Positions 1 to 11,900 of a DNA stretch of 64,000 nucleotides are shown one piece after another. The position numbers and the translations under genes were made by a program. Source of the stretch: Diploscapter coronatus (lineage: Eukaryota > Nematoda > Chromadorea > Rhabditida > Rhabditidae). Under the pieces are notes generated by a model, which had not been told where the DNA came from, did not search any database, and saw only the letters and a list, made by a program, of their open reading frames with translations. The stretch spans positions 34,673,249 to 34,737,248 of the forward strand of contig OZ038423.1 of assembly GCA_964036155.1 (NCBI GenBank), in the 5' to 3' direction. How positions within the stretch are numbered: the stretch's first letter is position 1; each line of letters begins with the position of its first letter.

Positions 1-763
1 TACCGTCACTCAAAAACAGGGCCCGTGATCTTTGCAATTGCGCTCCTCAAATAACAAATGTCTCAGCCTTCGCTTCACCAGCTCAATCCTCTTCTGCCAT
101 TTGAAAAATGCATTCCTACTTGAAAATAAAGAATTTCATTAGTTTTTTTTTCTCGAAATTCAGCTATTTTCCCAAACTTATATAAGCCATAACAAGTCCT
201 GCCGCTATTCAATAGCGTCGTCGAATTTGAATCTTTAAAGTCATAAAGTGCAGGGACATTTGGAAGCAATTTGTAACAAGAAGCAGAAATGCATGTGCTA
301 TTGCAGAGTTAGCTATCTTTTTCTCAAAGTAATTCACTTGATTTACCAATTTTTCAAAGAAATTTCATGTTGCCTCCGTGCGTTCTTACTGATTGTGAGA
401 CCAAAAACAGACTAATTTTAGCCATTTGCATTTTGGCTTCTGATTTTTAAAATCACAAGTCTTTCAATAAATTCCCCTTGCCCTATCATTATCAGCAGAT
501 ATCAGACGATTTTCAGTGTATAATTTGCCAAATGCTAGAGGTATACGTTATTTGAAGAGAATTGATGGTGAAAGATCGACATTTGAGAAGATGTCAAATT
601 ATTGAAAAAGGTTGAGTAGTGATAATAATTACAGTGAATTAGCGAAATGTCTGATTTTATGCCCTATCAAAATGAATTACCACTTTGAAAATTACACATA
701 GGGGATAGCCTGAACTTGAGCCGATGTAGATCATTTTAAAACAACTTTTCTAAGTATTCCCAC
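1..763. other. Window edge, left of the sec-31 exons; no confident gene
   Basis: The next SEC31 exon should follow here, because the exon ending at 764 stops in mid-codon at a GTGGGA donor. I found no stretch that resembles the end of the SEC31 WD40 domain on the minus strand. One short minus-strand open stretch (about 124 down to a TGA at 10-12) is rich in Lys/Arg and Leu and ends in CKDHGPCF. It could be a last exon of something, but it has no good acceptor and I do not recognise it. Confidence 0.4.
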
Positions 764-2865
764 CAATCAACAGCAGAAACTCCCTTCTGGTGGAGTCTGA
801 GGTCCTTGAGCGGAGCCGTGGCAAATCGCAGATCCCATCTTTGCACAAGAGGCAGAGCATCTGATTGACTGCACAGAATCAGACTCGACGCGTCCGTTGG
901 ATTCCAGCTTAAACCATTCCAGTCACAGCCACTTCCCAACTGAAAATCGGTTGAATTAGACAAATTTTTAATACATTAAATGGATAATCTTGAAGAGAGA
1001 AAGCTGTGAATAATACTTTAAGTCTAAATTGCATGAAAGAATGAAGAACTCAAATAATTCAGAAATGAAATTGGAAATGTTGACATGAAATGCATGATTT
1101 TATAAAAAAAAAAGACCTTATCAACATATGAAAGATTCAAAATAATTTATTTTTCCACTTAAAAAAAAGCTGAAACGAACCTCTCCAAATTCGATGATTG
1201 GTGCACCAGGTCTTCTCAAGTCATAGACAGAGCATCTGTGAGAAGAAATGCAAGCAGCAATCTGATCAGCTTTCTTGTTCCATCGCACCATTTTGATCTA
1301 AAATGAACGACTTTGAAATATGATAATAAAATTGGGGGAATTTTTAAATGCGACTAGAACTATTGTCAGAAACGGCAATTTCAATGGTGGTTTATTTCGT
1401 TGAAACTCGCCAACCTGATCAGGATAATTTGGTTTTCCAGGTGAAAACGTGGAGAAATTAGTCAGATCCCAGAGCAGAAGCTGACCCGATCCGCCCCCAG
1501 AAAGTAGCCAGCGAGAATCCTGAGAATGAGCCACTGACAGCACATGGCCTTGATGAACTCGCTGTGCAGACAGAATATTCGCTTGCGATTCTGCAAGAAA
1601 TACGTGATTGTGCAGTATTCCGAGATTTATATTTTGCACGTCCACATTTCTGTAATCCACAGGGTTGTCTGCAGTTCGAACAGCCCTGGTAATCAATGGA
1701 TTGCTTCTGCACAAAGCCTTATAATCACGCAAAACTGGGACGTAGAATAAAGGAAGAGTAATCAATTCAAATTTGACCAAGTAGCTTTTGTCAAGTGATA
1801 CCGTTTCATTTTGGAAAAATGCAATCAGCTTTACATTTGGAGGAAAAACACTCGATCATATTTTAAAATCGCCACGTTATTATACGCTCCGCCGTTCAGT
1901 CATATTTTAACCACCGAAGGATCATGGATGTAGTTTACGAAAAACAAAAAAAAATGAAATTTTTAATCTAGAAACTGACTGTTGATGATGGAGTCCGCAT
2001 CCAAAAACACAACGGATCCATCCTCCGTGCCACCCGCCACGATTCCGAGAGAATGAGCAGAAGAAGCCGAATATGACCACGACAATTCATTGAATCTGAA
2101 AAAAAGAAGGAATGAAGGTCATTTTTTACTGCAGATCATTGACAAATTTTGAAAGCAATGTATTTTTGTTGGAATTCCTGGATCAATTTTTCGTGAGCTA
2201 ATACGATAGAATTGAAAAACGATTCTGATACAATTTCTCTCATAAAACATGCAATGTTTCTGACAATCAGTCAAATCTATTCCATGAATACTGATTATTG
2301 AATGACTACAAAAATAAGAAAAAAAAGAAGAAAAGCTTCCTCCTTCATTCCTTACAATTTATATTTTCAGCCTTCATGAAGGAATCGCAAGAATTCGGGG
2401 ACAATATTTATCTTATTCTCATGAGAAAAGTATGCAACTTGAAAAACGACACCAACCTGTACTGAATTGGGACAGAAATGGAAGGGGCAGGTCGAGGGGA
2501 CGAATAAATACTGTCAATGGGCAGGAACTCGATGGAACTGCTCACATTGGCTGAGGTGGGGTCGAAGTACTGGGCAAAGTCTGCCACAATCAGACCCTGA
2601 AACTGAGTTCGATAAAATAGTCGACAAATGCGCAGGATTTATGGAGCTGACTCGAGAGTTATGAAGAAGGGCAAGATGATTATTGCTTCATGAAAGTTTT
2701 GGAACTAGTTCACTTCAGAATACTATTCCATTCTTTTTTCGGTTTTTTTTCTTATTTAACAGCATAAATAAATTCTTCATAATAATGAAAAGAAAATACC
2801 TTCGGCTCGACCCCAGTCGGGCTCCACGCAAACACACCCAGACGAGAATAGGTCTTCGAATGCAT
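764..2865 (-). CDS. sec-31: SEC31, N-terminal WD40 part (COPII outer-coat subunit), partial
   Basis: SEC31 pairs with SEC13 to form the outer cage of COPII vesicles leaving the ER. Six exons are visible: 2865-2800, 2596-2457, 2095-1980, 1668-1415, 1297-1181 and 939-764. Phases agree throughout and give about 289 residues. The start MHSKTYSRLGVFAWSP aligns with the usual SEC31 N-terminus, and an acceptor (TTTTCAG) lies about 42 nt upstream. Family signatures in order are FNELSWSY, LGIVAGGTEDGSVVFLD, GSGQLLLWDLTNFSTFSPG, MVRWNKKADQIAACIS with VYDLRRPG, and WNPTDASS with VQRWDLRFATAPL. These are successive WD blades. The rest of the protein (last blade, ACE1, proline-rich and C-terminal parts) is not found in 1-763, so the gene either continues beyond the window after a long intron or is truncated. 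The acceptor of the fourth exon (GAACTGCAG) is weak. Confidence 0.88.
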
Positions 2866-4651
2866 CGTCGATTGACTTATTCTACTGATCCCATTCAACG
2901 CGTTCGTCTGAAAATGACATTTGAAGGAGAAATAGCGGTGAGTTGAAATGAAACAACGCAAAATCGACATGTTGGCAGAGACGACACGTTGCACCTGTGC
3001 AATCTTCGGGATAAATCGATAGGTTTTCAAGAACTCGGAAGTAGACAGATCGAATAAAAAATAAAATTATACACAAAAAAGAGGGCAGAGCCAAAAATGC
3101 AAATAAATAAATAGAGAAATCAAGAAGAAACTAGAGAGCAGGAAGGATAAACAATGTTGGCAGTCGAATAAATTCGGATCCAGAACGTGGCAGAGCTGTC
3201 CTGGAATAGCTGAGTGGATAGAATACAAGTTCACACCGAAAGCCGGGAAAATAGTACGAAGTGCCACCGGCAAAATGAAAATGATCGTGCTTCGTGCTCA
3301 AGCTTCGCACTTGTTTTTTTCCGCAAGTGGTTGCTCATTTCAAATTCGTCATTTTCCGCTTGTTTTCTTCCGTTTTTGGTCAGTTTTGAATTTTCGCAAG
3401 TTCCTTCAAGTGGCAATTTGTCGCGTCAGCTAGAAGCAGCGACTTGCGACTCGATGACGCGGTTCAATTTCGAGGTGGGCTGATGAAGGTGTTCGCCAAA
3501 ATTTCCTGAAGATTTTTCAATTCCCAAAAATTTACATTTTAGGATCAAGTTCAAAAGATCTTTGGGAAATTTCGCTATTTTTCTGCAAAAGTAGAAATGT
3601 TCTGCAAGATTTAAATTGTGACCAGCCACTGCTTATGGCGCCAGTCTCGCAGCGATGCACTGCGCAGAGAAGAAGAGTGGGGGAGAAATAGCGTGCAGGA
3701 GCGATCGATATCGAGTGGCCCCTGTTATCCTCAATTCTCATTGCTTATTTCTCCCTGCGTTTTGGTGGTGATCGGTCGCTTCTTCCTATTCCCTAACCAG
3801 TCAATTGCCTGTGCCAGGTCGGTAATTAGTTTCCCATCAACCACTTGCTCTAATTGCCTGATTACTGCATTTCTGCCGACTGCTGAGTTGTCCCTAACTG
3901 CGTGCATAATCGTCGTAGTGGTAATGATCATTCGGGTGGTGGCTGTGTAGCACCAATCAACCAATCAGAACAACTTCAATAGACACTTGGTCACGCTAGT
4001 CATTCATTCATGCATACACCCTTCCATCCTTCCACTTTCATATCGTCAGCTCTTCATTCATTCTTCAGCATGTTTCTTCGCTTTTCATTCGCGAAATTTC
4101 TACGCCTTCTCTAAATTCGTTCCCTTCTCTCCGAGAACAGCTTGTGAAATCCCGAACATTTTCGAATTTCTCTTCCCATTTCGATTTCGATATGCATGGC
4201 GTGAAATATCGTTTCCTTTCGATTGAGCTTCGTAATTTCTGTAATTCCATGTGAAGGCTTATGGACTAGGCGAACACACTTACTTAGTCGTTCCTTTAGT
4301 TTGATTGCAATGTTCATAGCTAGCATCTAGTAATTATGTATTTTTGAATTAATTAACTTTTCCGAAATATTAATTTGATACCGATTCGAGCGGAACCGAA
4401 TCACGTTTTAGACGATTTAGATTCAGCAATGAGTATTTTTATTGGTTTAGGTGACTGACTAGAGAGTTCTCTTGACGTCTACTTCTAAGACTAGGCGTTG
4501 CATAGAAGAAGAAGCACAAACTCACTGACTCAGAACACAGAGCGCGTAGTGCAGTTGACACTTCAGTGAGGGGTAACATTCTCTATCGACCACTTGTCAT
4601 TCAAGCACATTTTTGTCTCTTCTAGAACAAAGCAATCACAAGCGTAGTGAG
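2866..4651. promoter_or_regulatory. Divergent intergenic region between sec-31 and hrp-1
   Basis: About 1.8 kb separates the two divergently transcribed genes and should hold both promoters. Small open frames here have no family signature. An acceptor-like TTCTAG at 4620-4625 sits 26 nt before the hrp-1 ATG and is a likely spliced-leader or 5'UTR acceptor. I see no other defined element. Confidence 0.4.
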
Positions 4652-7600
4652 ATGACCACCGAAGGAACTGAGATTGAGGTTCATAGTTTTGAGTTTTCAT
4701 TAATCCTCCATTCATTTAGGTACTTTTCAAGGTAACCAAATCTAAATTCAAATTAAACCTAAGAGTAGAGTGAGTGAGTAGGTTGTTGTAGTGCTCTGTG
4801 CGTCGATGCATTCAGGCATTCAAGCATTCAAGCGCTGTAGCCTCTCATCATTCAAACTAAACAGCCATTTTGAGAATAATAATTAATTCTGCTATCTAAA
4901 CCTCATCAAATCTGCCAATCTGTTGGTTGTGCGATTCAGCTTCTTCCGCCTTTCCTCGAAAATATTCCAACTTTCAGCCTGTCGACCAGGAAAATGGCAC
5001 CAAGCCGCAAAATGGCAACGGAACTGAGACTGCTGCCAGTGGAGAGCCGGAGAACTTCAGGTGGGATATTAAAAGTGAAGAAATATTTTCCAAATGCTGC
5101 AGATTTTGGATTTATGCAAGTACTGTAAGAAAAGTAAATACAAGTTAAATTACAACGAATGAAGATTGAGACCATTCTATTCTGCAGCATTTGTGAACAA
5201 CGGTTTTGAGACATCAAGTCCATAAATTATGCTAAATTTTATGGAAGAAAAAAAATTTTCCTACCATATCCATTTCTTGTGGTCTTGGTTTTCGAATAGC
5301 TTTACCAACTTTTAAACCATTATAAAAAATGAACGATTTTCAGGAAGATATTCGTGGGAGGACTGACCTCGAACACGACGGACGAGATGATGCGGGAGTT
5401 CTATGGCAAGTTCGGGGAACTAACGGATGTGATCGTCATGAGAGACCCCACCACGAAGAGGAGCAGAGGATTCGGCTTCATCACTTTCACCAGCAAGGCC
5501 TGCGTAAGTGGAGAACAAATCGAAAGAATGAATCCCTGTCAAACATCAGACCAATTGAAACCATGCGAAACTCGGTATTCGAGAAATCTGCGAAAATTGC
5601 ATTGAAAATGTGTCGGCTGTTCATCCTGCATTATTTCAATTCTATCTGATTGTGTTGATGAACAGATTCTGCTGTTTGTCGCGTGGTTTTGATTTCTAGC
5701 TTTAAGAGCGATTTCTGCAGTTCTTTCAGAGAGTCATGTAGTGAAATGAAGAAAGTCGGAACGTCATGTTCAGAATATAATTTTCACTCATTTTCTACTG
5801 TAATTCAATTGAGCATTAGTTTTTTCTTCAGGTGGATGCTGCGATGGCTGCCCGTCCGCACACGATCGACGGGAAGCAGGTGGACCCGAAGAGAGCCGTG
5901 CCGAAGGACGACAAGAACAGGAATGAGTCGAACGTGTCCACCAAGAGGCTGTACGTGAGTGGAATTCGCGAGGAACACACCGAGCAAATGCTTACCGACT
6001 ACTTCAAGAAGTTCGGCAATGTTGTCAAGGTACGAGTTTTCCTATTATTTGAAAGACAATGAATATCGACAAAAAGTGCAAACTGGAATTCTTTAAAAAC
6101 ACTTCCTTCGCTAGATTCTGGCTATTTTCCTTCTTAAAAAACTAGTGAACTTTTCAAATAAGCAATGACGTGTATTCCCCTAAATTTCACGAGTTTTTGT
6201 CGCTACTTTCAATGAATCCGTGGATTTACAAATTTTGACGAGAATGTTGAATCCAAATTTGAAAATTATTCACATTGACGTCCTTTCTGTATTTATTCTA
6301 AATATGGACTTTGAAGACAATTCACGAGTTTCAGAGCGAGATCATCCTGGACAAGGCGACGAGTAAGCCTCGCGGATTCGGCTTCGTGTCATTCGACGAC
6401 TACGACCCCGTGGATCAGTGCGTTCTGCAGAGAAGTCACATGATCAGCGGCTACAGATGCGATGTGAAGAAGGGGCTCAGCAAGGACGAAATGAACAAGG
6501 TAATCGAGCAGAGAGGAGGGCAAGAGATTCTATCTTTTAAGGGATTTAAGCAGCAGCAGAGAGACATGGGCAACAGACAGGGGCGCTCTCGCGGACCCGA
6601 CCCTCGTGCTGGAGGCGGTAAGCATAATTCAAGCATATCACTACTTAGGTTTGAAAGAAGGGACGGAAACTGAGTTTAACTCCTAACTCTAAATTACATA
6701 AATAAATGAGTAATAAGAGCCTTTCTAGGAGGTGCTGGAAATTGGCAGCAGTACGGAGGCGGTAGGGTTGCTTTTCTTAACAATAGCTAACCTAATGAGA
6801 TTAGAAGAAGCTTAGTTTTAGATAGAGAAAAAAACAAGGTTATTCTGAAGAGATTCTTTATATTTTGCTAACCGCCGATAGAAAATTTCCATTTATGAAT
6901 TTACGAGGTTGAATTGAAACGAATATTGCAGGTGCAGGAGGACAGTGGCAGGGCCAGGGACGTGGAGGCGGTCAGAACTGGGGCGCTGGAGGAGGAGGAG
7001 GAGGAGGGTATGCAAATTACGGTGGCCAGGGCGGATGGGGCGGCGACGCAGCAGGCAGCTACGGAGCATATCAGGGCCAGCAATGGGTGAGTTCTCGATC
7101 TTTTTCATACAAAAATTTGAATTAAAAGGTAGAATGAATTTTAACAACAGGGCGGGAAATGTCTCGAATTAAAAAAAAATAAAAAAAAAACAGGAAAAGA
7201 CACTTGTCGATATTCCAAAATCAAAGGCAAAAATAGAACTTTCAACTTACTTTCTCTGAACTACTGAAGCCCTAGAGACATAGTTTCAAGTGGCAAAGAT
7301 AAAGCCTCTCGCGTCTCTGTTAAAATGATGTCTAAGGTTTTTTACATTTGATTTGTAGAAAGAAATTGTTGAAAATAGAGTCTTTTGTTGCTGTAGAATT
7401 CTTGCATTTCCAAATGGTCATGTTTCTAAATGAACTATATATAGAATGTTCAAGTTGAAATTAACTTGAAACTTTCAAACGCGGCTTTATTATCGATCTC
7501 TAAAAGCAGTTCACTAAAATTCATCTAAGACAACGAGCTGATAACGAATATATGAGTTGCAGAGCGGTGGAGCGCAGAACTGGGGAGCTCAGGCACCGGG

Positions 7601-7685
7601 TGCGGGCGGTCAGCAGGGAGGCGGATGGGGTCATTCCGGACAGCAGCAGTGGGCCAATGCTCAGCACGGCGGCGGTCGCTACTAG
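4652..7685 (+). CDS. hrp-1: hnRNP A1-type RNA-binding protein, two RRMs plus Gly-rich tail
   Basis: Nuclear pre-mRNA-binding protein of the hnRNP A/B family. Exons: 4652-4678, 4978-5060, 5344-5503, 5832-6029, 6335-6617, 6729-6761, 6932-7086 and 7563-7685; all phases agree (353 residues). RRM1 carries RNP2 KIFVGG and RNP1 [11 protein letters not shown]2 carries RLYVSG and RGFGFVSF. The linker has VDPKRAVP and DDKNR, and VDQCVL with GLSKDEM follow RRM2. The C-terminus is a Gly/Gln/Trp/Tyr-rich low-complexity tail split over small exons and ends HGGGRY. The match to C. elegans HRP-1 is strong. In the fifth exon, 6500-6553 (54 nt) has a GTAATC donor and a TTTAAGCAG acceptor and keeps frame whether removed or not, so this may be an alternative intron. 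The 3'UTR is pyrimidine-rich and AATAAA lies at 8130-8135. Confidence 0.95.
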
Positions 7686-8967
7686 ACCAATTCCCTCGAC
7701 TCCAATCCATAATCTCCTAGCAGCTTCTCCCATTTATTCGATCTCAACTCCCCTTCCCTCGTTTCCTCTTCATTCACCCACCCACCCCGTTCATATTCAG
7801 TCTTGATCTTCCAATTCATTTATTTCTTTGTTGTTTATGAATGTTTCTCTTTAATTTATGTTTTCGTTTGGAACCTGTATAACCTGTTGCAGAGCAGAAG
7901 TTTACTGTTTTCGTTTCATTTCTGTTCTGCAATCATTCAATCTAATCGTTCAAACTTTGCATAAACTTTATGCAGATATTTTTATCTGGCATCATTTTAT
8001 TCGCTTTTTCATTTATCTTTTCGTGTTTCTTTGTTCTATTCCGCAAGGATAACTCTATCTATCTATCGATCTTTGTTTTGAGTTTTTTTCCTGTTTTAAA
8101 CACGAAATTATGGTAATCAAGTTAACAACAATAAATAATATTTGAAGCCTCGTTTTTGGAAGCAACATGAAGTTTCTGATATCAAACTGTGCACGGGTAG
8201 GTGGAGTGAGCTTTTGCCTTTTCTTTTTCTGTGTCGTTCAAGTTTTCTTTCCCTTTGTGCAAATAGCAATGAATTGCAGCATTCTGCATTCCTTCCACGT
8301 GGTCTGTTCCTTTCCCTCCTCCCCTCTCCGGCCAGCAGCAGCATTTCTCCTCCTCCTTTTCCACTCTGCTCACAGCTAGCCTAAACCACTTCTCCTCTCC
8401 TGTCTCTTTCTTTCGTCTAGGAGCTCGTATGCATCTGCATCACTTCAGCTATTCATCCATTCCCTCCTTCCTCCCTCCCAGCCCCAGCCCAGTTGTGCAG
8501 TTGCAGTTGTTTTCGTGTTTTCTTCTCTCACCGCCCTTTCCCGATTTTTAGAAGCGCTTTTGATAGTTCTGTGTGTTTATCGAGACTTTTTCTCGATGTT
8601 TTTTCTTCATTTTTCTTTCACAGAAATTTGTTGCTCATTCTATGTGTCTGAATATTTGTAAGTTTGCGCGAATACACCGAGATCTCGGAAGATGCGCGAT
8701 TGCGAGTATCAGAGACCAAATCTGCATGCGAGTGAGGGAGTACAGGGATGCAGACGGTGGACATCGGAAGGTCCACGCGGCTGCCCCCTCGCTTTCCCTG
8801 CAGATCGCTGATAGCCATCTTCGAAAATCGCTGCCTCTTCCTTCCCTCCCTCTCCCTCCACTCCCTAGCCCCACGCTTCCATCCCTTCCTCATTTCTCAC
8901 TTTCCATTTTCCCGCTCCGTGTGTGTCCACTTTATTCCCATTTTCTTCATTTCAGAATAGTGGAGAA
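7686..8967. other. hrp-1 3'UTR and aass upstream region
   Basis: This region holds the hrp-1 3'UTR up to the poly(A) signal at 8130-8135, then about 800 nt of pyrimidine-rich sequence before the aass start. An acceptor-like TTTCAG ends at 8955, 12 nt before the ATG at 8968, and suggests trans-splicing of the aass mRNA. The open frames here come from low-complexity CT-rich sequence and do not look coding. Confidence 0.5.
8130..8135 (+). promoter_or_regulatory. Poly(A) signal AATAAA of hrp-1
   Basis: Canonical hexamer about 445 nt after the hrp-1 stop codon, in a T-rich context. It is the first good AATAAA downstream of the gene. Confidence 0.6.
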
Positions 8968-11900
8968 ATGCGACTGTTCCAGCTCAAGGATTCATACAGA
9001 ATCGGCCTCTCCGCGCGGCACTGTCAGGTCTTCGTCGGCAAGTAAGTCCAAGTTTTCTTTCGATTTTTGTCTCCGTTTTTTACAAAGCATTCTAGAAAAT
9101 TCCATTGGAATAGTAGGTATGGAAGTTTAATCTTTGATGCTATGAAAAAATTCGTTTAGTTTTTTTCATGTATTCATAAACCCACTTATACAGCATGGTT
9201 TTAGAGACATTAGAAAAGTTTTCCGCGTGAGATTTGGAGAGATAATTCCATGTTTGGAGGAAGAAGATAGCTTCATTAACTATTTTCTAAAAATATTTAT
9301 TTTTAAGAGGATCACCCACAATCGGAATCAGACGAGAGACGGTCAATGCTTGGGAGAGGAGGGCTCCTCTCGCTCCTTCCCACGTCAAGAAGCTCACTAA
9401 GTCGGGCATCAATGTCCTTATTCAACCCAGCAACAGAAGGGCCTATCCTATTCAGGCAATTAATTTTTAAATTATTCAAACTTCATTCGACTCATCTACC
9501 ACACATTTGTCAGTTTACCTACGCGGTTTTTTCTTCAAACTGAGGGTTCTCCAAGGAGTTTAAGTTTTCTTTTAGGACTATGTGGCCGCTGGCGCGAGTG
9601 TGAAGGAAGACCTGTCTGAGGCTCACGTCATCATGTCTGTCAAAAGTGTGAGTTTCTTGAATTTTCTACACGTATTTATTAAATTTATATTCTGGGATCA
9701 TAATTGTTTTGCATTTGCTAGATTTATACTGCAGATCTTATCGTTGTTTCGGGTCTGTTTACCCGAATCATGCATCTTCATGACCACGAGGCAAATTTAG
9801 CAAGAAAAAGTCCTAGTCGCTAAACTCTTTCAATTCCTTCATTTCGTCTGACGTTTCCACCGATCGGATGATCACCTCGTGTCTGTTCCTCTTTTCTTTC
9901 TCTCTTTGCCTCTCCCCCTCACAACCACGTGCTTCCGCTTTCTATATGTTTACCTCATCAATGCGATGCTGCAATGCACCATCCTTGATCACATTCGAAG
10001 AGTCGAGGGAAGAAGAAATGAATGATGTTGATCTAGACTGAAACAGTGCAGAATTCGTACAATCAAGGGATAATTTTTAAACCTCGTGTCATCATGACAG
10101 AGCATGGGCAAAGTAGGCTAGAGAAAGCTTGGATACGATATCTTCTTTCCTTGCTATTTTGCTACGTCTTGTATCATGGATTTCTTCCGATTTATAAACT
10201 GTCCTACGAAGGAGTGAAAATGCTTGAATTTCAGGTCCCAATCGACCAGCTCATCCCCAACAAAACATATGCCTTCTTCTCGCACACCATCAAAGCTCAG
10301 CAGGACAACATGCCCATGCTCGATGCCATTCTCCAGAAGGTTGAAAACTTTGTTTCTCTTTTATAAAATTCATACTCTGCTAAAAGCTAAAAAAATAGAA
10401 TTTACGCCATTCTTTTCAGTTAGCTGAAAATTTCCTTTAAGGACTTGGGAAAATCTGCTAATTATATGAGGCAAACCCGTAATCAAACATTATCGATCTT
10501 CTTTGTTTATATGAAATCTTCAAAACTTTTAAAAAAATTTCGAATTTACAAATTCTGTGACTTTTATCATGACAAAAATTTAAAGAGACGACGAAGATTA
10601 ACGCTTTCTTTCAGAAAATCAGGCTGATTGACTACGAAAAGATCGTGGACAAGAGGAACAAGCGCCTGGTGATGTTCGGCAAGTGGGCCGGCAATGCGGG
10701 ATTCATCGATCTCATTCACGGACTCGGATTACGGTGAGCAGATTTATTTTTATCAGGATTTTTGAAGTCTCAAACGGGGCTACTACTCTCTAGATACAAT
10801 TTTAATCAGAATCATTGGTGAAACGGAATTCCGATACAGAATAAGAATTTCCCCTAATTCCGTTCACAACTGTTAAATTTCACATGATCGTTTCGATTTA
10901 AGTTTTCAAAATTCCATTTTGTTCCATTTCCGATAGGAATTTCAATGAACATTGACTTTATCAAAAGTACATTTTGCAACTTTTATTGTTCCATTCCAGC
11001 CTGCTAGCTCTCGGTCACCACACACCCTTCCTGCACTGCGGGTTGGCACACAACTACAACGACTCGCACATGGCCATCAACGCTCTGCGAGACATCGGCT
11101 ACGAGATCGCTCTCGACAAAATGCCCAGGTTCGTCCTTCGCAGGCAGACATTTCACTGACAGGGAGGGAAAGAGGCTAAACAGCAGAGTTCAAAAAGTCA
11201 TCTCCTCACTTTCCCCTGTCCTTCAGTCTATAGCTTACCCTCATGCCACTGAATTCTCTCCTTCCCCCTCCCCTCTCTTGCCCTCTGCCATGAGACCGAA
11301 ACGTTTTGTCGACAGAATGGGGCGAGGAAAGAGGAGATAAGAAAAGTGGCCAGGAAAAAGCAAACCGAAGATTCGACTTCTATCTTCTCGTGTGTAAAAT
11401 CGAGAAAAAAACCAAAGAGTTTTGCAGAACGGGGCAAAAGATGGCAAAAGTCGGGATAAAAAAGTTGAAAAACCATGGAAAAGTTGATGATATTGCTCTT
11501 ACGTGAATGATTTATTAGAAAATAAAATGGTGTGAAAATTCGAAAATACAGAATGTGCATAAGGGCTTCATCAGCTTTTCTTTCGAAATACTTTGCTTTG
11601 AGTATCGAAATATACTTGTGCGTTCAAAGGATGCATTTTTAGCGTATTTTAAACTAGCTTTAGAGACGGTCAAATAATATTGCAGATCTCTGGGCCCGTT
11701 GGTGTTCGTGTTCACGGGCTCGGGCAACGTGTCGAAGGGTGCCCAGGAATTGTTCGAGCATCTGCCGCACGAATATGTCGATGTCAGGACACTGCCCAAG
11801 GTCGCGAAGAAAGGACGTTAGTTATTTATTCTGAAAACGAAGACAAATGAATGATTTTTGCAGAGCTGAACAAAGTGTATGGCTGCGTGGTGACTCGAGC

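Noticed and set aside
10046..10366. 106-codon open frame overlapping an aass exon
   Set aside because: It runs from intron sequence into the true exon 10235-10339. The upstream part is removed at the TTTCAG acceptor.
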